64,000 nt of DNA, from assembly GCA_965208525.1 (NCBI GenBank), contig OZ242340.1, forward strand, positions 2,914,001-2,978,000, in the 5' to 3' direction. This document shows positions 16,954-25,897 of this stretch, in pieces. Numbering within the stretch: position 1 is the stretch's first letter; each line of letters starts with the position of its first letter. This DNA is from VXYL01 sp965208525. GTDB lineage: Bacteria > Pseudomonadota > Gammaproteobacteria > Pseudomonadales > Azotimanducaceae. Made by a program: the position numbers and the translations under genes. The notes beneath the pieces are model-generated. The model was not told the DNA's origin. It saw nothing but the letters and a program-made list of their open reading frames with translations, and made no database searches.

Positions 16954-18174
16954 CTACTCCTCGGCGTCCAGATCCCTAGACTCCGCTTGACGGTGTGCGA
17001 CGGCCTGGACGGCGTCGGTGCAGTAGTACAGCGACTCGACGGACCGAGCGTTCAACGCGAAGACGCTCGCCTCGGCGAGCCTGCCTACCTCCTCGTCGTC
17101 GAGGTCGTCGCGGTCGACGATCCCGAAAGCCTCGACATGGTGCCGGTCTGGGGTGGCGCGCAGACCGCGCACGGCGCGTTCGACATGGACGCAGGTACCC
17201 TGGGGCGAGACGGACACCTCGGGAAAGAGGGTGGCGTAGAGCGGCAGATCGAGGCTGGTGGACGTGCCTTCGACGAAAAGGACGCGGCTCCTCGCACCTA
17301 GGACGGCCAGCTTCAACTCCTCGGGGAGCCTGGCCGACTCGTCGAGGAGTTCGAGATCCCACGAGTCGGCGGTGTCTCCCGCCCACGTGCAGGACCGCGT
17401 CGTCAGGACATTGGCGTCGGGGTTCTCGAGCGGCAGGAACAGCTCATGGGTGGAGACGATGAAGGCGCAGTCGCTCCTCTGCTCGAACAGTGCCGAGAGG
17501 AATGGCGCGATGATGGCACGGTGTAGGTGCCGCTCGGGCTCGTCAATGAGCAGCGTGGTGCCCGCTTCGACCGTCAGTACGGTGGCCGCCATGATGACCG
17601 CGTTGCGTTCGCCGTCCGACATCCTCTCGATGCCGAAGGTCTTGCCGGAGCCTATGCGCGCGACGATTTCCACATCGTCGGGGTTGTGCAGCGACACCTG
17701 CAGCGTGCCCAGCGCGAGCAGATCGTTCAAGCGTGCGAACGGCGAGGCGGCTTTAGCGGCCTTCTTTGCGCGCTTGATCTTGTTGTCCGCCACGTGCTCG
17801 GCGATGGAACGGGCACGCTTGTTCTCGGCCGCTACGAGGTCAAAGAGGACGGCGGCGTGGGTCTGGTCGCCCGTGTGGTCTATCCAGAGGGAGTCCGGGC
17901 TCTTCTCGTAGTCCATCCTGTTGCGCTCGAACCGCCGCCTTCGGTCTGGAGTGAGCGTCAGGCTGCCGGATTTCAGCCATGTTTGACGGTGCGCGAAGAT
18001 ACGCCTGATATTCCCCTGGCTTGAGGACGCGGCGAGGTGCTGGAGCAGCGCCGACTTTCCGGAGCCGTTGGGCCCGACGACGAAAAGCTGCTGGCCGGCG
18101 TGAAGATCGACGTGTAGCGGTTTACCGGACGGCCGGGGTATGGACCAATGCATGGATTCGGGGACGGGGGACAA
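16954..18174 (-). CDS. AAA (ABC-type) ATPase fused to TOPRIM/DUF4435 domain, PARIS-like, ends at amber
   Basis: 406 residues. ATPase part: Walker A VVGPNGSGKSALL (GPNGSGKS at 34-41), signature MSDGERN, Walker B TLLIDEPERHL, switch His in FIVSTHE. From about residue 295 a TOPRIM domain of DUF4435 type: LFVEGTSTSLD (Glu), AFGIVDRDD (paired Asp) and a VESLYY helix. In the PARIS anti-phage system the ATPase (AriA) and the TOPRIM effector (AriB) are separate or fused; AriB is released when phage anti-restriction proteins are sensed. Here the reading frame ends in TAG inside the effector region, and the missing C-terminus is encoded in frame just downstream. Other AAA-TOPRIM (OLD-like) families are the alternative. 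Confidence 0.78.
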   Translation of the reverse strand: MSPVPESMHWSIPRPSGKPLHVDLHAGQQLFVVGPNGSGKSALLQHLAASSSQGNIRRIFAHRQTWLKSGSLTLTPDRRRRFERNRMDYEKSPDSLWIDHTGDQTHAAVLFDLVAAENKRARSIAEHVADNKIKRAKKAAKAASPFARLNDLLALGTLQVSLHNPDDVEIVARIGSGKTFGIERMSDGERNAVIMAATVLTVEAGTTLLIDEPERHLHRAIIAPFLSALFEQRSDCAFIVSTHELFLPLENPDANVLTTRSCTWAGDTADSWDLELLDESARLPEELKLAVLGARSRVLFVEGTSTSLDLPLYATLFPEVSVSPQGTCVHVERAVRGLRATPDRHHVEAFGIVDRDDLDDEEVGRLAEASVFALNARSVESLYYCTDAVQAVAHRQAESRDLDAEE

Positions 18175-18251
18175 AACAATTCATCTTGCCGAAATAGGAG
18201 GAACGGCTCAAGGTTGGGGACGGGAACGGCAGGGATGGCGAAGGAGCGGTC

Positions 18252-18668
18252 TTGGGCGCACACGACGACTACGGGAAGGGTCTGCTCCGGGCGGCCGTGG
18301 GAGGCGACTACGAACAGTACGGACCCAGCGTGGAGGTGGACTACGGAGCCGGGAGTCCGGCGCGCGTCGACGGAGCCGTGGGAGGCCGGATCGCCATCGA
18401 GATCGACTCCCGAAAGCCGAAGCAGGTGCGCGGGGCCGTTCTAGATCTCCTGTGCCACCGTTTCAGGAAGAAGCTGCTGCTCCTCCTCCCGGTGCACATG
18501 GACCACCCCGAGATCACGGCGATTCAGTGCCGGACGGCCTTGGGCCGGTACCTCGAGAAGGAGGACTTCCGGGTCGTGGTGCTGGAAGGGCACGGTGGCG
18601 ACCCGAAACCGGAGCAGGATGTGGGCACGGTTCGGGCGGTGCTCAGGGAACTGGGATGGGAGGGGTGA
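18252..18668 (+). CDS. small predicted nuclease-like protein (PD-(D/E)XK-type pattern)
   Basis: 138 residues from a TTG at 18252, chosen for the well-placed AAGGAG 5 nt upstream. The sequence VEVDYG, then ARVDGAVGGRIAIEIDSRK, has the Asp-strand-Glu pattern of the PD-(D/E)XK fold although the final Lys position is ambiguous. A helix with VRGAVLDLLCHRFRKK and a LLLLLPVHM strand follow. It is the only plus-strand gene in the defence island and runs divergently from the PARIS-like gene. A nuclease role is inference. Confidence 0.6.
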   Translation: MGAHDDYGKGLLRAAVGGDYEQYGPSVEVDYGAGSPARVDGAVGGRIAIEIDSRKPKQVRGAVLDLLCHRFRKKLLLLLPVHMDHPEITAIQCRTALGRYLEKEDFRVVVLEGHGGDPKPEQDVGTVRAVLRELGWEG

Positions 18669-18833
18669 CCACGGCGACAACCTCCTAAACAAACCTCGGT
18701 GTCCGTGCCTCCGAGTAGCCGGCGGGTTGATAATGGCGCGGGGCAGCGCTGGAGGAAGGCGGCGTCGGCGCGCCGTGCAGGGAGACCGGGCGAAAGCATG
18801 GGATCTGGAGAAGCAAGGGAAAGCGAAGCCGCC

Positions 18834-20858
18834 TTAGCTGGTTTCGGCGGTGCGCGATTGTCCGCGACGCGATGCGAGCCCCAGCCAGCCGACATGAAGG
18901 CGATTGGTGTCCTTCAGCACCTGAGGCCAGGACTTGAACTGGTAAATCGACCCCGGGACGGACTCGAACGTACGTCGTTGTACTTGGGCCTCATCGGTAT
19001 AGCCGCTCGCGATCATCAGGCCCCTTACGACGGGACAGTTGGCAGGGCTGTTTGCCGATTCGTAGTAGCGTTGCCCGTCTACCACGTAACGCGAGAACTT
19101 CAACACTTCGTCTAGGTTTGCGTGTTTCACGGAGCCGTCTTTGGCGGTGGCGCGTTTGATTTCAACCACGATGACCTCATCGGCCGATGTGGGTACGCTA
19201 GGCCCGACGGCGAAGAGATAGTCGGCACGGTCCCCTTGTTGGCCCGGAGTATCGCCGTACTTCTCCTGTAACATCTTCGTAAGGTCAACTTCGTCCTCGT
19301 ATAGATCCCACCGCGGATCCAATAGCCAGGGGTTGTCGCGGATGTGGTTGTGGATGTCGGGAACCTCCTTCGCGCCTCCGGTTACTAGTTCTTCCAGCTT
19401 GTTGATGACTCCGATCCTCGCCTGGATCTTGGTAGCCGTACGCCTCGCGTCAATCAGGCCGAACTCTGCGACGAGGGCCCACATGCGTTCCTGTGTTGGC
19501 TCGTCCTCCTCAGCTATACGAGTGATCATCTCTCGAACCGACCTATCGTCGTGGGCGTCCATCACGTCCATCATTAGGTCGGTGATTTCCTTGGTCTCGA
19601 CCTCGGCGAGACGGGCAAGTTGCTTGCCGATTCCCTTGAACGAGCGTTGTTCGGAGCTAGTGAAGTGCTGCAGCCGAGAGACGATTCTCTCGTCGAAGAG
19701 GGTGCCCTCCTCGACGGCCGCCGCCCGTAGTTCAACCCGCCGGGCGAGCGCCCAGCGCAGGCGTCTTCGGCCCCATTCGAGGAAGGACTGCAGCCGTTCG
19801 TCCTCAAGCTGCAGCTCATCGCGATTTGTTTCGACGAGATCGTCCTCGGAACGGATGCTGTCGTCAATCCAGTCCGCGACGACCTCGCCGACAAGGTATT
19901 CCTGACCCAACTGGCCGGCTGTGCCCTGCGAGCGGCCGAACATGAACGGCCGCTGCACCATCTTCTCGTGGGCTAACACGGTGATGCCACGAAGCTCGGC
20001 GGCTTCGATTGGCGCCGGGGTGAAGCCGATCCACCAGCGTACCTCCCCCCGCGGGAGGGTTTCTACAGCCCACTCTCCGTCGATCGCTATCGTGGCGGGC
20101 GGTTTCTCCGTCGCCGGGTCCTTGCGAGGCAGGCCCTTGCCCGGTTCGGGAACGCCGTCCCGAGGAAAGCGAACACCGAGTGGAATCTCGAAGCGCTTTA
20201 GCGGCTTGGCGTTGAGGAAGACCTTCATCTGTGGGCTAAGCACTCCGAAACGACGTGCCAGCGAGGCCCTGAACTGCGACTCCGCGGGAATCCTCTTGCT
20301 TAGCAGGCTGGTGAGTCGAATCCGGGTCCCATGGGCGAGCGGAGCGCCAGTGCGAGGATTTCTAAGCGGCGCGGGGTCGGGCACTTCGGGAACCTGGTAG
20401 GCGTCACCTGCGGCCAATGCTCGGATACGGTCGTACTCCAACGTGAAGGCGGCAGTGCCTCCGGACTTGGTCGCAGTCGTGCATTCGAGCAGTTTGGCCG
20501 TTCCGAACGCGGCCAGTTTGCCAACGCCCTTCCGCCCATGTAGCGCTCGCCCCGAAGGTGAAACCCAGGTGTCTTCATCCGCTCGCCGCTTTCGACCGAC
20601 CATTAGGTACTTTTGTTGAGCCTCGGCGCGGTCCATGCCGAAGCCGTCATCTACGACGATGATTTCTTCGTTACCTCCGGCGCTGACGCTGGTGCCCAGT
20701 GGCATGGTTATCCACACGTTCTCTGCATCCGCGTCCCACGCGTTGGAAACAAGCTCGGCGACCGATGCTGTGACGCTCGGGTACATCTTGGCGCCAAGCT
20801 CTTCGATGAGCGAGCCTAGGAAGCGCAGGTACAGAGGAGGGGGGCTGCTAGGCGACAT
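18834..20858 (-). CDS. GHKL (MORC/Hsp90-like) ATPase with C-terminal Shedu-like nuclease region
   Basis: 674 residues. Bergerat-fold ATP site: N-box ELVSNAWDAD (35-44), G1 DDGFGM (70-75) and G2 HGRKGVGKLAAFG (about 107-119). The C-terminus (about 530-650) has NPWLLDPRWD, then ADYLFAV and VIVVEIKRA, a PD-(D/E)XK-like arrangement resembling Shedu/DUF4263 nucleases. GHKL ATPases of this kind are known from restriction-modification operons. It is third or fourth in a minus-strand operon with a cytosine methyltransferase and a second, related GHKL ATPase, so it probably acts as a DNA-responsive restriction component. Confidence 0.82.
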   Translation of the reverse strand: MSPSSPPPLYLRFLGSLIEELGAKMYPSVTASVAELVSNAWDADAENVWITMPLGTSVSAGGNEEIIVVDDGFGMDRAEAQQKYLMVGRKRRADEDTWVSPSGRALHGRKGVGKLAAFGTAKLLECTTATKSGGTAAFTLEYDRIRALAAGDAYQVPEVPDPAPLRNPRTGAPLAHGTRIRLTSLLSKRIPAESQFRASLARRFGVLSPQMKVFLNAKPLKRFEIPLGVRFPRDGVPEPGKGLPRKDPATEKPPATIAIDGEWAVETLPRGEVRWWIGFTPAPIEAAELRGITVLAHEKMVQRPFMFGRSQGTAGQLGQEYLVGEVVADWIDDSIRSEDDLVETNRDELQLEDERLQSFLEWGRRRLRWALARRVELRAAAVEEGTLFDERIVSRLQHFTSSEQRSFKGIGKQLARLAEVETKEITDLMMDVMDAHDDRSVREMITRIAEEDEPTQERMWALVAEFGLIDARRTATKIQARIGVINKLEELVTGGAKEVPDIHNHIRDNPWLLDPRWDLYEDEVDLTKMLQEKYGDTPGQQGDRADYLFAVGPSVPTSADEVIVVEIKRATAKDGSVKHANLDEVLKFSRYVVDGQRYYESANSPANCPVVRGLMIASGYTDEAQVQRRTFESVPGSIYQFKSWPQVLKDTNRLHVGWLGLASRRGQSRTAETS

Positions 20859-21036
20859 CGGCGTGAGCCCGACGGACGACGGCCTTCGGTGTCAAAGCGA
20901 CCTCTGAGGCCATTCTGCGCGGGTAGGGGTTGCCGAATGGCTCTGCGGCTGGAATCAATTCCTTAAGGCGACCGTGCTGCGCCAGTCGAGAGATGGGCTC
21001 AAATAGCGAGGAATTGGAGGGGAACTCGTGGATCAT
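20848..21036 (-). CDS. small hypothetical protein between methyltransferase and GHKL ATPase
   Basis: 62 codons, starting 21 nt after the methyltransferase stop and overlapping the ATPase start by 11 nt, an arrangement that fits a real coupled gene. The sequence has no recognisable domain; it is moderately basic with a KELIPAAEPFGNPYPRRMA segment. No clear ribosome site precedes the ATG, so translation would rely on coupling. It could also be non-coding spacer. Confidence 0.4.
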   Translation of the reverse strand: MIHEFPSNSSLFEPISRLAQHGRLKELIPAAEPFGNPYPRRMASEVALTPKAVVRRAHADVA

Positions 21037-21057
21037 TCGGCTGAGCTAATGCGAAGG

Positions 21058-22146
21058 CTAGAGACGGGCGGCGGCGCGGGCTATCAACTGTTCGGCGCAA
21101 CGGTGAGAAACGGCTTCGGCGAAGTCGCAGGGCAACGCGTTACCGATCATGTTGCACGCGTGGTCAATGTAAGGAGTGTCGAACAGATATGCGGTCGGAA
21201 AGGTCTGTAGGAGTGCGGCTTCTCGTACTGAGATCGTGCGATCCGCTTCCGGGTGTCCGAATCGACCCTTGCTAAGTGTGGTACAACCGCCGGTGATCGT
21301 CGGTGCAGGACGGTCCCATTCCATCCGGCCGTAGACATTGGTGAACCCGACATAGTTGTCACGGTGGCAGGCCGGACGCAGGTCTTCGGGGATTTCCATC
21401 CAAGCCTTGCCTGCCTTCGCTGCCTTGATCCGCTCGATATTCTCTGGGGACATGGTGCGGATGATATGCCAGTCGGACCGCTCGACATCGCGATCACGTG
21501 CTTTGGCTTCGCTCAGAGTCAAGGGGGCGTCCATACCGTCGATCGCGTCACGCACGGTCCGCCATGGCGCCTGCTCAGAGGTTGAGCTCGGCTCAGGCGC
21601 GTGTGTCGGCTTGGGCATGCCGATCTCGAATCCGAAGCCCCCAAGCAGTACGAGGCGGCGGCGGAACTGGGGCACGCCAAAGTCAACGACATTCAATATG
21701 CCTTCGGTCAGGGTGTAGCCCGCGGACTCCAACCTGTCGCGCAACTGTCCGTAGAGTGCCTTCCCCTTTCTCGTCAATCCGGGCACGTTTTCCATCATCA
21801 CAGCGCGAGGTTGGATCTCTTCCGCAAGCCGCGCCATCTCCAAAACTAGAGCGTTGCGCGGATCCACCTTGCCTTTGAACTTGGCCGTGAGGCTTGTAAA
21901 CCCTTGGCACGGGGGACAACCGGCCAGCAGGTCTACCGTGTCAGTGCGGGCAATGTTCAGTAAGTCGTTGCCGGAGACGGTCCCGATGTCCTCTAATACG
22001 CAGTGGACCTCTGGATGGTTAGCCTTGTAGGTCGAGAAAGCATGAGGCTCGATTTCGATTGCTGCCACTACGCGGAATCCGGCACGCTTCAAGCCGACGG
22101 TCAGACCGCCGCAACCGGAAAAAGCGTCGATGGCCGTGAGTGTCAT
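21058..22146 (-). CDS. DNA (cytosine-5)-methyltransferase
   Basis: 362 residues. Motif I DAFSGCGGLT (7-16), motif IV GCPPCQGFT with catalytic Cys80, motif VI ENVPG (119-123), motif VIII FGVPQFRRRLVLLG, and late motifs NYVGFTNVYGRMEWDRPAPTI and IGNALP. The target-recognition part is short. It would methylate a specific DNA sequence, presumably protecting the host from the flanking GHKL/nuclease proteins. The start lies 3 nt after the upstream gene's stop. Confidence 0.93.
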   Translation of the reverse strand: MTLTAIDAFSGCGGLTVGLKRAGFRVVAAIEIEPHAFSTYKANHPEVHCVLEDIGTVSGNDLLNIARTDTVDLLAGCPPCQGFTSLTAKFKGKVDPRNALVLEMARLAEEIQPRAVMMENVPGLTRKGKALYGQLRDRLESAGYTLTEGILNVVDFGVPQFRRRLVLLGGFGFEIGMPKPTHAPEPSSTSEQAPWRTVRDAIDGMDAPLTLSEAKARDRDVERSDWHIIRTMSPENIERIKAAKAGKAWMEIPEDLRPACHRDNYVGFTNVYGRMEWDRPAPTITGGCTTLSKGRFGHPEADRTISVREAALLQTFPTAYLFDTPYIDHACNMIGNALPCDFAEAVSHRCAEQLIARAAARL

Positions 22147-22149
22147 TAC

Positions 22150-24240
22150 CTAGGGCTCCTCGTCGACAGCGAGTTTCATGCCCTGGAGCTTGCGGAACTC
22201 AGCCAGGAAATCACTGTGGGCCTGCCGCGTGCGGAGGAGGAATGCGTTCCAAGTCATGCGGGTCAGCTTGCTGTCGTTCTCATAGCCATTGAGCGCGGCC
22301 CTTTGCGCCCCGGTCAGGCCCATCTTGTCGCAAACTAGGGTGATGTGGAAGTCGTGAAATTGCTTGCGGAACTCAGAATTGCCCGGGTCATTCAGGAAGC
22401 CATCCATGTTGTCATAGTACGAAATGACTCGGTCCATTTCGTTGTTGGTCAGTCGGTGGCCGGGCGTCTTGATCTCGATGATCTGAACCACGCTTTCTTG
22501 GCTCGACATCACGAAATCGGGACGCCTTTGTGAGTCCTTGAATTCGGCGAGAGAGATCGGCTGCCCGGTTTGGGCTTCGTAGTATGTCTCGAATTCTGAC
22601 CGCAGTGTCGAAAGCCACTCGTTCTCCGTGACGGGTGCCCACTCAGGGTGGACCAACCAAGGAGCATCGGTGATCAGCTGCTGGAGTTCGGCCTCCTGCG
22701 TATCCGAGCCGTCCTTCAGCACCTTGAGCCTTTCGATCACTTTGAGCCGGTCCAGCGCAATGCGGCCAAACGACGAGAGTTCGGCAATGCGCGCGGTTCG
22801 CAGGAATCCCCCGAGTACAGAAATGGGTCGATCGGCCGCCTCGACCGCCTCGCGCATCATATCGTCCAAGGTCAAGTGCGGAGCGAGGTCGATGCTTAGA
22901 TCGACCAGTTCTTTGACGGCGTCCGGGTCTTCGGCTTCGCTCCGGTTCATCGTGCGTCCGAAAAGCTTGGCCATTTCAGTGGCGCGGTCGCGGATTTGGA
23001 GATGTTCGTCACTGGGGAAGGCTCTCCGAATGCGCTCGATGACATTGCCTTTCGTCAGAAAGATCTCCATGGTCGCCTTTCGCGTGGGGTCACGAGAGAG
23101 CACGCCGAGCCGTTTAACGACGCCCTGTCCCCAGGTCTGGAAGCTTGTGGCGAGTTCGTCGGACCAAAGAATGTCGCGTCGGTCTGTCTGAATTAGATCC
23201 TCATCTTCGTCAAGCCAGTCCGCATGGAGTTCGCCGACTAGGTATGAGCGGATGTCGTGCTCACCCGTGAACCCTGCCCGTTGATTGAAGATGGACGTTT
23301 GGGCCGCGATCTTTTTCCGGCAGTAGATTCTGACACCGGCCATGAGGTCGTCCTTGTAGGGCGCCTTGGAGTACCCCACCCATCCGACGACTGGTCTAAA
23401 CTCGCCTTCGTGATCAAAGCCAGCGCGGAGGTCTGGGGTGACTTTGTCATCCGGGCCGCGGACCTTGCCGTCTTCCGCAAAGGTCAGACGAGTTTTCGGT
23501 GCCACATCGACCTCGAACTCGCCGACCGTCCTAGTCGCGGAGCAGGCTTTCGTGTTGTCCTGGAGATCGACTCGCCAGTGCGGCGAGCGAATCCCAAACC
23601 GTTGCGCAATCTGGCGGTCCAGGTCAGCGTCCGGTGGGACTCGGCGGTAAGCGAAATCCTTGAGAGTAATCGTGGTTCCCGAGTTAGGCTGGAACGACTC
23701 ATCCAGATTGCCCACCTTCGGCGGATAGCGTTCGTCCGGTTCGTTGTCGACCGCGACGATTCCGTCGTACTCAAGGATGATGTGCGAGGTGAGGTAACCC
23801 GTTTGACTGCCGTCGATGGCCGTGGCGAGGCCCCCGCCTGAACTAACGACCTCTATGGTCTTGCAGATTCCGAAGGGTGCCAGCTTGCCCACGCCCTTGC
23901 GCCCCATAACTTGGCGATGGTGTCTAGGGGATGTGGCACCGCGGTTCTTGTCCTTTCGACGCTCCGAGCCGACTACCAAGAAAAACTGCTGCACCTCGTC
24001 TGGCGTCATGCCAATGCCGTCATCGGCAACCTGGATCTGGAATCCCTTGTCAGTCACGGTGCCGCCAGCCTTGGATGCGAGGAACTGGCCCATCGGCGCT
24101 TCGACGGTCACGTGTGTGGCGTCCGCGTCGTACGCATTGGCGATGAGCTCGGCGATGACGGCGGAAACCTTGTCGTAGAGTTTGACGCCCAGCTTGTCGA
24201 CGGTTAGCCGGGAAATCCTCATTGAATACTCGACCGTCAA
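22150..24240 (-). CDS. second GHKL (MORC-like) ATPase with C-terminal nuclease-like region
   Basis: First gene of the methyltransferase operon, 696 residues. I place the start at a TTG at 24240 because GGAG lies 8 nt before it; the ATG at 24222 has no ribosome site. N-box ELIANAYDAD (31-40), DDGIGM (73-78), GRKGVGKLAPFG, and C-terminal APWLVHPEW, RRPDFVM and VVQIIEIKTPG, matching a PD-(D/E)XK-type active site. It is clearly related in layout to the ATPase at 18834-20858, suggesting ancient duplication or a heteromeric pair. Confidence 0.83.
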   Translation of the reverse strand: MTVEYSMRISRLTVDKLGVKLYDKVSAVIAELIANAYDADATHVTVEAPMGQFLASKAGGTVTDKGFQIQVADDGIGMTPDEVQQFFLVVGSERRKDKNRGATSPRHHRQVMGRKGVGKLAPFGICKTIEVVSSGGGLATAIDGSQTGYLTSHIILEYDGIVAVDNEPDERYPPKVGNLDESFQPNSGTTITLKDFAYRRVPPDADLDRQIAQRFGIRSPHWRVDLQDNTKACSATRTVGEFEVDVAPKTRLTFAEDGKVRGPDDKVTPDLRAGFDHEGEFRPVVGWVGYSKAPYKDDLMAGVRIYCRKKIAAQTSIFNQRAGFTGEHDIRSYLVGELHADWLDEDEDLIQTDRRDILWSDELATSFQTWGQGVVKRLGVLSRDPTRKATMEIFLTKGNVIERIRRAFPSDEHLQIRDRATEMAKLFGRTMNRSEAEDPDAVKELVDLSIDLAPHLTLDDMMREAVEAADRPISVLGGFLRTARIAELSSFGRIALDRLKVIERLKVLKDGSDTQEAELQQLITDAPWLVHPEWAPVTENEWLSTLRSEFETYYEAQTGQPISLAEFKDSQRRPDFVMSSQESVVQIIEIKTPGHRLTNNEMDRVISYYDNMDGFLNDPGNSEFRKQFHDFHITLVCDKMGLTGAQRAALNGYENDSKLTRMTWNAFLLRTRQAHSDFLAEFRKLQGMKLAVDEEP

Positions 24241-25560
24241 CTTCCTTTCTCCTTTGGCGACCGATGGGGGTGGCCGCTCCGCGCGGAGGCCATTCTGCCC
24301 GGCGGCCGGCGGGCGGGCAAATATGGGGCGCGCGGCACGGGAGCCCGCACCTCCGCGCCACGCTGCCGGGAACTCCGAGGACAGCTGCGTGTCGTCGCTG
24401 AAGCCTCTGCTCGTGGAGTGGCTGGCAGGACAGCATGCCGCTGTTGCCCGAGGGGGCCGATAGAACGTCGCCTCAGCATACCAGAGCACCGGTTTCGTAG
24501 AGGGAGCGCTCGTTGTTGGCTGAGTTCCGCGGCGCGGGGATCGGAAAGCGCGCTCCGGCGGCAGCGGCGGGCGAGTGGTGATCGAGGGCGGCCCTCGGAA
24601 TCTCGCGAGCGACTTTCACTGGCACAAAGGTGCTCGGATGTGGGTTGCTCTAGGTTTGTGCGGCTCGTGCTGTTCCCGGCGGGCGAGAGTGGGCGTTCAG
24701 TCGTATTCGCGCCTGTCACTACCGAGGCCGAGATGTAGTGCAGCGACGGGGAAGGGGGTAGTGACAGGCGGCGGGAGCGGCATCCAGGCCAGTGGCGACA
24801 AGGGGTCTGCTAAACACGCGGCTGATGCTGGCGTAATGACGGCGTGGTAGAGTTCGCGGCGCTCACTTGCCGCCTCAGGGTGGCGTGGCCGGACGAAGCG
24901 TCTGGCGTGAGACGGCACCGGAAGGTGTCCCACGTGCCTCGCCGCAATCGCGCGGCAGCGCGGTCGACGCGCCGCAAGGGCACCGAGCGCCACGTCGCGG
25001 TCGCGCGCGAACGGGGGCGTGTCCTCAACGGCCATTGCGCTGCGGCGCGCGGGAAACCGCGCGAGCCTGACGACGAGTCGGGCGTGCAGGCGGGAACAGG
25101 CCGTGGCGCGAGGTCTTGTGCGTGGCAGAGGAGTGATCCGATGTCGTGCCCCGTAGCGGGCAACGCACCGGGCGCGGCGCGCCGAATGGCTGGCGGGACC
25201 GATGTCTTGACGACACGCCGCGGCCGCCGCATGCGACGGCACGGGAATACGCGTCGAAGGGCTGCTACCGCAATTCGTTGCGGAATCCGACTGACCTGCA
25301 TGGCAGGGGGCGGATTGCCCATCACAACTTAGCTCTTCGAGCCGGCACCCCGGCCGCGTGGCGCGGCCAGGGGTGCGCGGTGTTTCCCTGCGCGCCATCT
25401 GCGCGACTCATTTCGATCCCGAGAGAAAGCCACCGGCGGCGCGGGTCGGCGAGCGGGGGATGCAGTTTAGCGGCCGGGTAAGTACGCGCTCGTTGACGGC
25501 GCTGAAGTCGGTGTCTACGTTGCCGTCCGGTTTCGGGAAGACACGGCACGGGAGCGGCCG
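24241..25560. other. 1.3 kb stretch without a convincing gene
   Basis: Open frames here have low-complexity Arg/Ala-rich translations in several frames at once and no ribosome sites, so I call no gene. It contains a 14-bp perfect inverted repeat (24710-24770) and a GCTAAACACGCGGC motif (24809-24822) that recurs next to a promoter at 28503. The right end (about 25390-25560) resembles the region before the intact integrase. It is probably the scarred junction of two inserted elements. Confidence 0.5.
24710..24770. repeat. 14-bp perfect inverted repeat
   Basis: CGCCTGTCACTACC (24710-24723) and GGTAGTGACAGGCG (24757-24770) are exact complements around a 33-nt spacer. There is no T-tract. It could be a recombinase or regulator site, or terminal repeats of a tiny remnant element. 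Confidence 0.7.
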
Positions 25561-25881
25561 ATGCGCCAGTTGAACTTCGATCTGCTGCGCCTGCTCGAGG
25601 GTGACCGCCAGGGGTCGCACGGCACGCGGCGCATGCGGCGCTACGCGCTGATGCAGGCGGCGGAGACGCTGCACGGACTCGGCTACCGGGGCTTGCGGGC
25701 GAAGGGCCTGAAGGGCCGCCACGTGGAGGCGCTGGTGGAGGAGTGGCGGCGCCAGGGACTCGGCGCGGGCACGATGCGCAACCGCATGGCCCACCTGCGG
25801 TGGTGGGCGCACAAGGTCGGCAAGGCCGGCATCGTGCGCAAGGACAACGCGAGCTACGGGATCGGCGCGGACGTGGCCTGA
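25561..25881 (+). CDS. truncated integrase paralogue (N-terminal SAM-like domain only)
   Basis: 106 residues that align throughout with the first 100 or so of the intact integrase at 27314-28177: MRQLNFDL, VEALVEEWRRQGLGAGTM and NRMAHLRWWAHKVGK. The frame stops just past the DNA-binding domain, so the whole catalytic domain is absent. It may be the remnant of an earlier element's integrase, or a standalone DNA-binding protein. The next gene ends only 16 nt further on the other strand. Confidence 0.65.
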   Translation: MRQLNFDLLRLLEGDRQGSHGTRRMRRYALMQAAETLHGLGYRGLRAKGLKGRHVEALVEEWRRQGLGAGTMRNRMAHLRWWAHKVGKAGIVRKDNASYGIGADVA

Positions 25882-25897
25882 CCGCGGGGCGGCGGCG

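Larger units (their letters stand above)
15965..25560. mobile_element. defence-type genomic island downstream of tRNA-Asp
   Basis: Everything between tRNA-Asp and the first integrase-like gene is accessory: a PARIS-like ATPase/TOPRIM gene, a nuclease-like gene, and a methyltransferase operon with two GHKL ATPases, followed by decayed sequence. It may be an independent island or the left cargo of the conjugative element that follows. No matching att repeat was found by eye, so the borders are inferred. Confidence 0.5.

Noticed and set aside
24220..24489. Longer or shorter starts for the first GHKL ATPase
   Set aside because: The extension to 24489 has no family similarity, and the ATG at 24222 lacks a ribosome site; the TTG at 24240 has a strong one.
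24697..25398. Minus-strand open frame of 233 codons in the gene-free stretch
   Set aside because: Arg/Pro/Ala-rich in all frames, contains an inverted repeat, no homology pattern or ribosome site.
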